A stretch of 7,658 bases of DNA from JBBQTQ01 sp038213135 (GCA_038213135.1 JBBQTQ010000102.1:1-7658), one strand, 5' to 3'; numbered from the stretch's first letter, positions 1-6,090 are shown. Made by a program: numbers and translations. Notes: generated by a model not told the origin, from the sequence alone.

Positions 1-978
1 CACGACTCGATCACCTCAGAGGTGATCGAGCAGGGAGCTGTCGTCGAGCCCGACTTGCGGGCGACGAAGCGCGGCGACGTGACCGCCCTGATCGCGCTCG
101 GTCTGCGGAGCCGGCTCGGCGCGCCGCTGCTCCTCGGCGCCCAGGCGATCGGCATGCTCTCGCTCTCGCGCCGGCAGGTGAACGCCTTCAAGCCGGCGGA
201 GGTGGAGCTCGTCACCCTGCTCGGCCGCCTCGTCGGCACGACCGTGCAGAACATCCGCTCCTACGAGGCCGAGCGCCGTACGGTCGAGGAGCTACGGCGC
301 CTGTCGGCGCTGCGCGCGGACTTCGTCTCGCTCGTCTCGCACGAGCTGCGCAGTCCGATGGCCGCGGTGATCGGCGCCGCACGGACGCTTCAGGAACGCT
401 GGCGCGAGCTCTCGCCCGATCAGCGGAACTCGTTCCTGGCCCTGATCGGCGACGAGACGACCCGCCTCGCCGGGCTGATCGGCGACGTGCTCGACACCTC
501 GCGCATCGAGGCCGGAACGTTCACGTACACGTTCAGCGACGTCGACCTCGCCGAGCTCGTGCGGGAATCGGTGGCCGGGGCCGAGCTCGGGCAGGACGAG
601 GTGAACGTGCGCGCTCGCACCGACGAGACCCTGCCGCGCGTGCGGGCCGACCGCGGCCGGCTCAAGCAAGTCGTGACGAACCTGATCGACAACGCGGTCA
701 AGTACAGCCCGGCCGGCGGCACGGTCGACGTCGCCGTCTACTCGAAGAACGACACCATCTCCGTGGAGGTCAGCGACCGCGGGCCGGGCATCCCGGGCGA
801 GCAGCAGGGTCTGATCTTCGAGAAGTTCGGCCGCGGGAACATCGCCGGCGGCGCCAAGCCCGGCACCGGCCTCGGCCTCTTCATCGCCCGCTCGATCGCC
901 GAGGCCCACGGCGGCACGCTCGATGTCCGCTCGCGCCCCGAGCAGGGCGCGACCTTCACCCTCGAGCTGCCGGTCTAG
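1..978 (+). CDS. GAF-domain sensor histidine kinase, C-terminal part (5' truncated)
   Basis: Membrane-independent part of a two-component sensor kinase that would autophosphorylate on His and pass the phosphate to a response regulator. The frame is open from base 1, so the true start lies outside; 325 residues are visible. About residues 8-88 look like the end of a GAF domain (GAPLLLGAQAIGMLSLSRR, then a helix ending NIRSYEAE). A short coiled linker follows, then a HisKA domain with H-box SHELRSP (phospho-acceptor His at visible residue 114). The HATPase_c domain shows N-box NLIDNAVKYSP (Asn 231), G1 box DRGPGIP (259-265), F-box FEKFGRG and G2 box GTGLGLFIA (288-296). All catalytic boxes are intact, so the kinase core should be active. 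No response regulator is visible downstream; the next gene is convergent and overlaps by 4 bases. The input ligand cannot be told from this part. Confidence 0.93.
   Translation, partial: HDSITSEVIEQGAVVEPDLRATKRGDVTALIALGLRSRLGAPLLLGAQAIGMLSLSRRQVNAFKPAEVELVTLLGRLVGTTVQNIRSYEAERRTVEELRRLSALRADFVSLVSHELRSPMAAVIGAARTLQERWRELSPDQRNSFLALIGDETTRLAGLIGDVLDTSRIEAGTFTYTFSDVDLAELVRESVAGAELGQDEVNVRARTDETLPRVRADRGRLKQVVTNLIDNAVKYSPAGGTVDVAVYSKNDTISVEVSDRGPGIPGEQQGLIFEKFGRGNIAGGAKPGTGLGLFIARSIAEAHGGTLDVRSRPEQGATFTLELPV
6..30. repeat. Perfect 25-bp palindrome (12-bp arms, 1-base centre) inside the kinase gene
   Basis: The left arm CTCGATCACCTC (6-17) and right arm GAGGTGATCGAG (19-30) are exact reverse complements around A18. 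The element lies in the coding sequence of the GAF region and touches the window edge. It could be a protein-binding operator, an RNA hairpin, or chance; nothing else in the sequence decides between these. Confidence 0.6.
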
Positions 979-2987
979 ACCCCAGCGCGGAGGCGGGACA
1001 GGCCGAGGTCGTTGGCGAGTTCCCGCGCACGCTTGGCGATCCGCTTCCGCAGCTCCTCGGGCTCGAGCACGATCGCGTGGCCGCGCTGGGCCAGGATCTC
1101 GCCGATCACCCACTCCTCGCCGACCTGGTCATCGACGAGGACATCGCCATTTGCGAGCGGTTGGGCGTTCGGGCGCTCCAGCCGCAGCCGCGCCTCCTGG
1201 CCGGCGCGGTAGAGGATCTTCACGGGAACCCGCTCCGGGCGGATCTCGAAGCCTTCGCGCTCCTCGAAGCGCTCCTCGAGCAACTTTGCGCTCCGCGTGC
1301 GGTCGAGCCGGAAGGAGCGCTCGGCGTCCCGCGTGCGATCCCAGGTGTGCACGTACCAGTGCGGCAGCCGCCGCTCCAGGTGATGCGGCTCGACGAGATG
1401 AGTCGTGACCGTCTCGGCGCTCTCCTTCTGGTAGTCGAGCTCGACCAGCCGCTGCTCGAGCACGGCCTGGTTGAGCACGCCGATCAGCTTCTCCTCTTCG
1501 CCACCGAAATCGGGCTCGGGCGTCTGCGCGAGCTCGAACTCGCCGAAGGTCTCCTCGAGCTTCCGGCGCACGCGGTCGAGCGGCGTGTGCGCGTCGGCGG
1601 CGATCATCGGGCCGATGTACTCGAGCGCCAGCCGGATCGCGCGCGCCTCGAGCGGCGTCAGCCGAGGCGGCGCCCGGAACGTGTCGCCGTACATCTCCTT
1701 GTCGACGTGGACGACCTCGCCGTCGACCTCGGCGTAGACCGCGTAGCAGCCGCCCCCGAAGTTGACGAGGTTCAGCAGAGAGAGGTACTCCTCGAGCGAC
1801 TCCTCGGGGATGTGGAAGCGCTCGACGAGCTCGGCGGCCTTGATCTCGGCTTGCGGCTCGTCGCCGCAGGCGTCGAGCAGGTAGGCGAGCAGGGCCTGGA
1901 GGAGGGCGAAGCGCTCGGGCACGACCGCGCTCTCCGGCCGCTCGGCCGCACCGGCGACGGCGGCCGGCTTGTGACGCGAGGGCTTGGGGGGCGGCGCCTC
2001 GTGCACCTCGCGCACGAGGTTGAGCGCCCGGGCGACGGTGCGCCGCAGCTCGTCGGGCTCGACCGGGTTCGCCCGCCCCTCCTGGCGCAGGATCCACGCG
2101 GCCAGCTGGTCGAGGTCGGCGTACGGAGTGACGAACACGCCGTCCTCCATGCGCCCGTGCTCCCCGTAGGTCCGGAGCGCCCACCAGGCTGTGTCGCCGG
2201 CAAGCTGGATGCGCGCCTCGCCGGCCAGCTCGCCGATCTGCCACTCAGGGGGCAGCCGGAACGCGTCCGCGTCGAACTCGGGCGGCAGCCGGAAGTCGCG
2301 CTCGCGCCGGGTGGCGAAGCGGATGTCGCTCTGGATCCGCGAGACGCGGAACGTGCGCTTGTCGGCGGCGTCGAGATCGTCCCCGATCACGTACCAGGCG
2401 CCCTTGTCGAGCAGGAGCGCGTACGGGTTGACCGTGCGCTCGCGCCGGTCGTCGCGTCGCAGCGAGTAGTAGGTGAACTTGACCGTCCGCTGCTTGGAGA
2501 TCGCGACCTCGAGCTTGCTGAGCTTCGCGGGCATGCCGGGCAGCGAGTAGTCGTGGTCGACGATCTCGACGCGCGCGGCCGTGGCGGTCGGCGCGTCGGC
2601 GAAGCCGGGTCTGCCGAGCGCCAGGTTCTGGAGCGCGAGCCGTAGCGGCTCGGCGTAGGCGAACTTGCCGTCGAGAAGCGAGAACGCTGTTTGCAGCGCG
2701 GCCAGTTCCTCGTTCTTCAGGTCGAGCGCGGGGAGGAAGTACCGCTCCGAACGGAGCGTGTAGAGCTCCTCGCCGGTGAACTCGTCCCTTTGCGAATGCA
2801 GGGGGATCCCGAGTTGGAGCAGCTCGGCGCGGTCGGAGTAGAAGCGCCGCGCGAAGGCCTCGTCGGACATCTCCGAGTAGCCCTCGACGTTGCTCTTCAC
2901 GTCCCGGGCCGTGAGCGCACGGCGCTCCGCCATCAGGAACGCAACCAGCGAGAGCTGACGGATCAGCTTGTCGGTGTCGTGAGACAC
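975..2987 (-). CDS. pafBC: Fused PafB-PafC type WYL-domain transcriptional regulator
   Basis: DNA-damage-response activator. In mycobacteria PafB and PafC form a heterodimer that turns on most SOS-independent repair genes; single-chain fusions are known in other actinobacteria, and this 670-residue protein is one. Half 1 has a winged helix-turn-helix (about 5-63, with the PafB-like GYSEMSDEAFARRFYSDRAEL) and a WYL domain (about 155-225, AWYVIGDD, then FRVSRI). A Pro/Ala-rich linker follows (about 330-355). Half 2 has a diverged HTH (about 358-410) and a second WYL domain (about 500-570, HWYVHTWDR, then FRLDRTR), then the C-terminal WCX-like extension. The GTG start at 2985-2987 is the most upstream one possible, because an in-frame TAG lies five codons before it. 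Its stop overlaps that of the convergent kinase. No Pup-proteasome genes, the usual neighbours of pafB and pafC, are in the window. Family assignment is firm; the ligand (thought to be single-stranded nucleic acid for PafBC) is from family knowledge. Confidence 0.92.
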   Translation of the reverse strand: MSHDTDKLIRQLSLVAFLMAERRALTARDVKSNVEGYSEMSDEAFARRFYSDRAELLQLGIPLHSQRDEFTGEELYTLRSERYFLPALDLKNEELAALQTAFSLLDGKFAYAEPLRLALQNLALGRPGFADAPTATAARVEIVDHDYSLPGMPAKLSKLEVAISKQRTVKFTYYSLRRDDRRERTVNPYALLLDKGAWYVIGDDLDAADKRTFRVSRIQSDIRFATRRERDFRLPPEFDADAFRLPPEWQIGELAGEARIQLAGDTAWWALRTYGEHGRMEDGVFVTPYADLDQLAAWILRQEGRANPVEPDELRRTVARALNLVREVHEAPPPKPSRHKPAAVAGAAERPESAVVPERFALLQALLAYLLDACGDEPQAEIKAAELVERFHIPEESLEEYLSLLNLVNFGGGCYAVYAEVDGEVVHVDKEMYGDTFRAPPRLTPLEARAIRLALEYIGPMIAADAHTPLDRVRRKLEETFGEFELAQTPEPDFGGEEEKLIGVLNQAVLEQRLVELDYQKESAETVTTHLVEPHHLERRLPHWYVHTWDRTRDAERSFRLDRTRSAKLLEERFEEREGFEIRPERVPVKILYRAGQEARLRLERPNAQPLANGDVLVDDQVGEEWVIGEILAQRGHAIVLEPEELRKRIAKRARELANDLGLSRLRAGV

Positions 2988-3025
2988 GAGGCCCCGACTC
3001 TATCGAGGCCGGGGTTCCGCGTCAG
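2988..3025 (-). promoter_or_regulatory. Probable promoter of the pafBC gene, near-leaderless
   Basis: On the minus strand CTGACG (3025-3020) and TAGAGT (3002-2997) are separated by exactly 17 bases, each matching four of six positions of the -35 and -10 consensus. The -35 box begins directly after the stop codon of the upstream gene. Only nine bases separate the -10 box from the GTG start, so the transcript would begin two or three bases before the start codon. No Shine-Dalgarno sequence is visible, which fits leaderless translation. Confidence 0.45.
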
Positions 3026-3475
3026 CTACGCGGCCACGCGGGAGCGCTCGAGGTGCTGGTGCGAGGGGCAATACTCGCGCTCTGGCAACGGGGTGCGCTG
3101 GCACGGCTTGCCCTTGCGCGTGGTCGCCCGGCAGCGGGCAACGCCGCCGTCGAAGGCACCGGCCTCGATCTGCTCCTGGATGAACTCGCAGGCCGCGGTC
3201 ACGCCCTTGTTCACGGCCCATGCCACCTGCGCCTGGGCGGTGATCGGGAAGTAGCGGCGGATGTCCTGGAACAGCGACTTGTCGGGATTCGCGAAGTAGT
3301 GCGGATCCTTCGCCAGCCGCTCCATGGTCTGCTCGCAGTGCTCGAGCACGGAGCGGCGGTACTCGAGTTGCGCCTCCTGGTCGACGTACGGGTCGATCAG
3401 ATCCTTAATCGACCGATAAATGGCTCTCGAGTATTGATACATGCAGGCTTGGATTTGTGCGAGACGCTCCTCCAT
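3026..3475 (-). CDS. Uncharacterised small protein with C-terminal Cys3-His motif
   Basis: I do not recognise the full protein. With the ATG start at 3473-3475 it has 149 residues: a mostly helical N-terminal part rich in Tyr, Gln and Glu (MEERLAQIQACMYQYSRAIY), a middle stretch with YFPITAQAQVAWAV, and a C-terminal motif RCRATTRKGKPCQR...EYCPSHQH. That motif has spacing C-x9-C-x10-C-x2-H (Cys 115, 125, 136 and His 139). It resembles the short CxATTxxGxxC...yCxxH module found at the ends of many small uncharacterised bacterial and phage proteins, probably a metal-binding knuckle. The same frame stays open back to a TTG at 3622, which would add 49 residues, but that part is AT-rich, looks non-coding and contains a good promoter, so the internal ATG is preferred. 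A GGGGAG at 12 bases upstream is a distant ribosome binding site. Function is unknown; nucleic-acid binding is only a guess. Confidence 0.7.
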   Translation of the reverse strand: MEERLAQIQACMYQYSRAIYRSIKDLIDPYVDQEAQLEYRRSVLEHCEQTMERLAKDPHYFANPDKSLFQDIRRYFPITAQAQVAWAVNKGVTAACEFIQEQIEAGAFDGGVARCRATTRKGKPCQRTPLPEREYCPSHQHLERSRVAA

Positions 3476-3622
3476 ATCAGTATTCGGCTCCCCTGTTAAA
3501 TCGCGGAAAAGCTTTGTTAACCGTGGATTAATCTTCCCGCCCGGGCGGTTCGCGGGGCAGTCTATCGAGTTCCGGGCCGTGTTACAAAGTCTTTCTTGCT
3601 GGTGCCAAATATGACAACACAA
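3401..3622 (-). other. AT-rich island: leader and first codons of the Cys3-His gene
   Basis: This stretch has clearly lower GC than everything around it, including runs such as TTAATC, GTTAAC, AAGCTT and GATTAATC. It covers the 147-base gap after the SPOR gene and the first 25 codons or so of the small Cys3-His gene, which use codons rare elsewhere here (ATT, TAT, CAA, AGA). Within the leader are a perfect 12-bp palindrome CCGCCCGGGCGG (3537-3548), an 8-bp palindrome GATTAATC (3526-3533), and two similar direct copies, TGTTAAATCGCGG (3494-3506) and TGTTAACCGTGG (3515-3526), starting 21 bases apart. These could be regulator sites; no known operator was recognised. No clear terminator for the upstream gene was found. 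Confidence 0.6.
3552..3587 (-). promoter_or_regulatory. Probable promoter of the Cys3-His gene
   Basis: On the minus strand TTGTAA (3587-3582) and TAGACT (3564-3559) are spaced by exactly 17 bases, with four of six consensus matches in each box. Transcription would start near 3552, giving a leader of about 77 bases before the ATG at 3475. The leader would carry the 12-bp GC palindrome and the AT-rich direct repeats. The promoter supports the shorter reading of the gene and separate transcription from the zinc-ribbon pair upstream. Confidence 0.45.
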
Positions 3623-4285
3623 CTACTTGGTGATCTGGCGCGCGTAGGCGCTCGGGAACTTCTGTGAATCCACCTTCGCCGCGTTGAGAGCTTCGACGAA
3701 CGTGGCGTAAACGCCGCTGAAGACGACGTAGTACCCGGGGTGCAGGCTGGAGTAACTCGCCGAGCGCAGGACGCCCACGTCCTTCAATCCGCTGGCGAGC
3801 GCGCCCCTCGCCTTCTCCTTCGCGGCCCTGAGGCCGGTGCCGATCGGCAACGAGGCGAGGACGACCGTGTAGCCGTTCGTGCCGGGCCAGTCGATGAGGC
3901 GATTCGGAGGCGGCGCGGTCGGCAGGGTGGCCGTCGTCGGAGCCGTGATCGTGATCGCCGTCGTGGGCGGTGCTGCGGTCGTGGGAGGCGCTGGCACGAG
4001 CGTGGTCGTCGCGACGATCGTCACCGAGCCACTGCCCTTGGCACCGCCGGTGGAGAAGATCGAGAGCGTCGCGCCCGCTGCGGCGATCACGAGGGCGAGC
4101 GCCGAGGGCCAGATCCAGTCGCCCGGGTACCAGGGCAGATGCCGCCGCCAGGCGCTCCCGAGCGCGTGGAGGACCCCGCGCGAGCGGACGATCCGCGCGC
4201 CGCAGTCCAGGCAGTAGTCCTGGCGCGGCTCGTGTGGAGTGCCGCAACTCTGACAGCTCCCTGATGGCGGCAGCGGTGCCGCCAT
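3623..4285 (-). CDS. Zinc-ribbon, single-pass membrane protein with SPOR domain
   Basis: Predicted 220-residue membrane protein. It starts with a short zinc ribbon (CQSC at 11-14 and CLDC at 25-28). A basic stretch (RSRGVLHALGSAWRRH) precedes one transmembrane helix (about 57-78, WIWPSALALVIAAAGATLSIF), so the N-terminus should be cytoplasmic and the rest outside. A Thr/Pro/Ala linker (about 90-127) leads to a C-terminal SPOR-like domain (about 138-217, from NGYTVVLASLP to SAYARQI). SPOR domains bind glycan strands of peptidoglycan lacking stem peptides, often at division sites; whether this copy does so is inferred. The zinc ribbon joined to a SPOR domain on one chain suggests a link between a cytoplasmic partner and the wall. 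The ATG overlaps the stop of the upstream zinc-ribbon gene as TGATG, a sign of translational coupling. No enzyme domain is present. Confidence 0.85.
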   Translation of the reverse strand: MAAPLPPSGSCQSCGTPHEPRQDYCLDCGARIVRSRGVLHALGSAWRRHLPWYPGDWIWPSALALVIAAAGATLSIFSTGGAKGSGSVTIVATTTLVPAPPTTAAPPTTAITITAPTTATLPTAPPPNRLIDWPGTNGYTVVLASLPIGTGLRAAKEKARGALASGLKDVGVLRSASYSSLHPGYYVVFSGVYATFVEALNAAKVDSQKFPSAYARQITK

Positions 4286-4289
4286 CAGG
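4260..4289 (-). promoter_or_regulatory. 13-bp perfect hairpin enclosing the stop/start junction of the coupled zinc-ribbon genes
   Basis: Bases 4260-4272 and 4277-4289 are perfectly complementary, with a four-base loop at 4273-4276. In the minus-strand mRNA the 5' arm CCTGATGGCGGCA contains the TGA of the upstream gene and the ATG plus codons 2-3 of the SPOR gene; the 3' arm TGCCGCCATCAGG is codons 5-9. A weak ribosome site GAGG lies just outside the stem. Folding would hide the start codon, so initiation should depend on ribosomes arriving from the upstream gene. The structure is directly visible; the regulatory role is inferred. Confidence 0.6.
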
Positions 4290-4836
4290 CCTCGGCGACC
4301 CGCTCCGGCTCGGCCTGCTGCTCGACCTCGGCTTCGGGCTCCGGCTCCGCTTCGGGCTCGGCCACGGGTTCAGGCTCCGGTTCCTCGGAGGGAGGTTGCG
4401 CCTCGGCCGGAGCGCCGCAGCCCGCACAGAAGACGGCGTCGGCCGGGAGTGGGTGGCTGCAGACCGCGCAGGCGACGACCGCTGCGCCGGCCGGGCGCCC
4501 GCAGTTCGGGCAGAAGTGCGAGTCCCAGAGGAGGGGCGCTCCGCAGTCGCAGCGGCCCGCGGGAGCGCGACGCCGAACTGCCGCCAGCAGCGAGTCGATC
4601 TCGTAGAGGCGCGAGTCCAGCTCGAGCAGCTCGGCACAGCGCTCGCGGACGAGGTCCTCGCGGAAGTGGTCGCGCCGGAACATCTCGAGCATCAGTCCGC
4701 CGAGGTCGCGCAGCTTCCCTTCGCGCACCTTCAGGAGCGCCCGCCGGTCGCGGCGGAGGACCCCCGGCGGTGGCAGGGCCCGGCGCGACTGGGGCGGCGG
4801 TGCCGCCCGCCGCAGGCGCGAGAGCAGCGAGCCCAT
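4285..4836 (-). CDS. Double zinc-ribbon protein with acidic Pro/Glu tail
   Basis: A 183-residue soluble protein of unknown function. The N-terminus is very basic (MGSLLSRLRRAAPPPQSRR), followed by a helical region (about 28-90) rich in Arg, Leu and Glu that looks like a short coiled coil. Two zinc ribbons follow back to back: Cys 96, 98, 109 and 112 (CDCGAP...FCPNCGRP) and Cys 123, 126, 137 and 140 (CAVCSHP...FCAGCGAP). Residues 150-183 form an acidic Glu/Pro/Ala repeat tail. It has no signal peptide or membrane segment. The gene is first in a pair with the zinc-ribbon/SPOR gene, which it overlaps by one base, so the two products probably act together. Similar ribbons serve as adaptor or protein-contact modules, but no activity can be assigned. 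The ATG at 4834-4836 is favoured because a TACACT -10 box lies just upstream. Confidence 0.78.
   Translation of the reverse strand: MGSLLSRLRRAAPPPQSRRALPPPGVLRRDRRALLKVREGKLRDLGGLMLEMFRRDHFREDLVRERCAELLELDSRLYEIDSLLAAVRRRAPAGRCDCGAPLLWDSHFCPNCGRPAGAAVVACAVCSHPLPADAVFCAGCGAPAEAQPPSEEPEPEPVAEPEAEPEPEAEVEQQAEPERVAEA
4297..4386 (-). repeat. Imperfect hexamer repeat coding for the Glu/Pro tail
   Basis: Degenerate six-base units of the GGCTCC/GGCTTC type on the plus strand are read on the minus strand as alternating Glu-Pro and Glu-Ala pairs. This is low-complexity coding sequence, prone to length change, and fits a disordered acidic tail. Confidence 0.55.
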
Positions 4837-4839
4837 CAG

Positions 4840-4852
4840 GCCCGCGAGTGTA
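4840..4852 (-). promoter_or_regulatory. Probable -10 region for the double zinc-ribbon gene
   Basis: TACACT on the minus strand (4852-4847) matches four of six -10 positions and ends ten bases before the ATG at 4836. Transcription would begin about three bases before the start codon. No good -35 box is visible at 16-18 bases. Confidence 0.35.
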
Positions 4853-4861
4853 CCGCTCGCC

Positions 4862-4897
4862 TCGATCGCGATTGCGCCGGGCGATACCCTGTACTGG
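4862..4897 (+). promoter_or_regulatory. Probable leaderless promoter of the thiolase operon
   Basis: TACCCT (4885-4890) is a TANNNT -10 box whose end is six bases before the GTG start at 4897, the classic spacing for a leaderless actinobacterial transcript that begins at the start codon itself. No Shine-Dalgarno sequence is present. A weak -35 candidate TCGATC (4862-4867) is 17 bases upstream. The promoter faces away from the one for the zinc-ribbon pair within a 60-base gap. Confidence 0.45.
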
Positions 4898-6090
4898 TGA
4901 CTGACGCGCTGATCGTCGACGCCGTCCGCAGCCCGATTGGCAAGCGGAACGGCACCCTGGCCCGCGTTCGGGCGGACGAGCTCGCCGCGCAGGTATTGAA
5001 CGGGCTCGTGGAGCGCACCGGGATCGAGCCGGGCGAGATCGAGGACGTGCAGATGGGCTGCGTCACGCAGATCGGCGAGCAGGCGCTCAACGTCGGGCGC
5101 GTGGCGTTGCTGATCGCGAACTGGCCGGAGACCGTCTGTGCGAGCACGATCGACCGCCAGTGCGGCTCGTCGATGCAGGCCGCCTTCAACGCCTCGGCGG
5201 CGATCTGGTCGGATCAGCTCGACCTCGTCGTCGCTGCCGGCGTCGAGTCGATGTCGCGCGAGCCGATGGGCTCGAACCTCGGCCCCAAGGGCTTCGGCGG
5301 CTTCTCCGACAAGCTGCTCTCCCAGTGGCAGATCGTGCCGCAGGGGATCTCCGCGGAGGTGCTCGCGGAGGAGTGGGATCTCTCACGCGAACAGCTCGAC
5401 GAGTACTCCTACGAGTCACATCGGCGCGCGATCCGGGCGATCGACGAGGGCCGTTTCGAGAACGAGATCGTGCTGATCGAGGTGCCGGTCGATTCGGAGC
5501 TCGAGTCGGCGGGCGCGGCGGTCGCGACCACGTTGTTCGCGGTTGACGAGGCGCCGCGCCGGGACACCTCGCTCGAGAAGCTCGCCTCTCTGCCGCCCGC
5601 ATTCAAGGAGGACGGTGTCGTGACGGCCGGCAACTCGAGCGCGATCGTCGACGGCGCTGCGGCGATGCTGGTCGCCAGCGAGCGGAAGGCCTCCGAGCTC
5701 GGACTGGAGCCACGCGCGCGCATCGTCTCGTTCGGACTCGCCGGCGTCGATCCTTACCGGATGCTGCACGGCAACCCGCAGGCCTGCGAGCGCGCGCTCG
5801 CGAAGGCGGGGCTCGGCTGGGACGACATGGCGGTGATCGAGGTCAACGAGGCGTTCGCTTCTGTCGTCCTCCAGTTCCTGAAGGACACCGGGTTGCACGA
5901 GCGCTGGGAGGCCGGTGACGTGAACCCGAACGGCGGCGGCATCTCGCTCGGGCATCCGCTCGGCGCCACCGGCGCCAGGATCACGGCGACGCTGCTGAAC
6001 GAGCTCGAGCGGCGGAACGGGCGCTACGGGATCGCGGCCATGTGCATCGGCCAGGGCCAGGCGATCGCCGGCATCGTCGAGCGTCTCTGA
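4897..6090 (+). CDS. Thiolase (acetyl-CoA C-acyltransferase/acetyltransferase)
   Basis: Catalyses thiolytic cleavage of 3-ketoacyl-CoA with CoA, or the reverse condensation, in beta-oxidation or C4 acyl-CoA metabolism; cytoplasmic. Length is 397 residues, normal for the family. The N-terminal half carries the nucleophile in STIDRQCGSSMQA (Cys 89). Further on are NEAFA (317-321), the GGGISLGHPLGATGAR motif with His 353, and the second catalytic Cys 383 in AMCIGQGQA. All key residues are present. The sequence DRQCGSS is typical of degradative FadA-type thiolases, but chain-length preference cannot be read from it. The start is GTG (VTDALIVDAVRSPIGK), chosen because family N-termini begin there; the frame stays open far upstream, but only as a shadow of the minus-strand genes. 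First gene of an operon with a methyltransferase and a 3-hydroxyacyl-CoA dehydrogenase. Confidence 0.95.
   Translation: MTDALIVDAVRSPIGKRNGTLARVRADELAAQVLNGLVERTGIEPGEIEDVQMGCVTQIGEQALNVGRVALLIANWPETVCASTIDRQCGSSMQAAFNASAAIWSDQLDLVVAAGVESMSREPMGSNLGPKGFGGFSDKLLSQWQIVPQGISAEVLAEEWDLSREQLDEYSYESHRRAIRAIDEGRFENEIVLIEVPVDSELESAGAAVATTLFAVDEAPRRDTSLEKLASLPPAFKEDGVVTAGNSSAIVDGAAAMLVASERKASELGLEPRARIVSFGLAGVDPYRMLHGNPQACERALAKAGLGWDDMAVIEVNEAFASVVLQFLKDTGLHERWEAGDVNPNGGGISLGHPLGATGARITATLLNELERRNGRYGIAAMCIGQGQAIAGIVERL

Noticed and set aside
292..1113. Minus-strand open frame of 273 codons opposite the histidine kinase
   Set aside because: It is antisense to all the kinase motifs, is Arg/Ala/Asp-rich as expected from GC-rich shadows, and has no recognisable family.
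1993..2019. CCTCGTGC/GCACGAGG inverted repeat in the PafBC linker region
   Set aside because: Eight-base arms with a seven-base loop are near the chance level, and the linker codons are repetitive.
1077..2645. Plus-strand open frame of 522 codons opposite pafBC
   Set aside because: It is the antisense shadow of a clearly recognisable WYL regulator, has low-complexity Leu/Val/Arg/Glu composition and no domain.
2968..2976. TTGTCGGTG on the plus strand, like the upstream half of a PafBC-dependent promoter
   Set aside because: No TANNNT box follows at the needed eight-base spacing, and it lies in the coding start of pafBC facing away from any gene it could drive.
3338..3349. 12-bp palindrome GTGCTCGAGCAC
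   Set aside because: One or two 12-bp palindromes are expected by chance in a GC-rich window this size, and this one lies inside coding sequence with no other signal.
3603..3618. TTGTCATAT on the minus strand as a possible DNA-damage promoter motif upstream of the Cys3-His gene
   Set aside because: The position for the -10 box reads AGCAAG; a better ordinary promoter is found just downstream.
3970..4896. Upstream extension of the thiolase frame by 309 codons
   Set aside because: The extension reads through the two minus-strand zinc-ribbon genes and gives Arg/Ala-rich nonsense; the thiolase family begins at the GTG at 4897.
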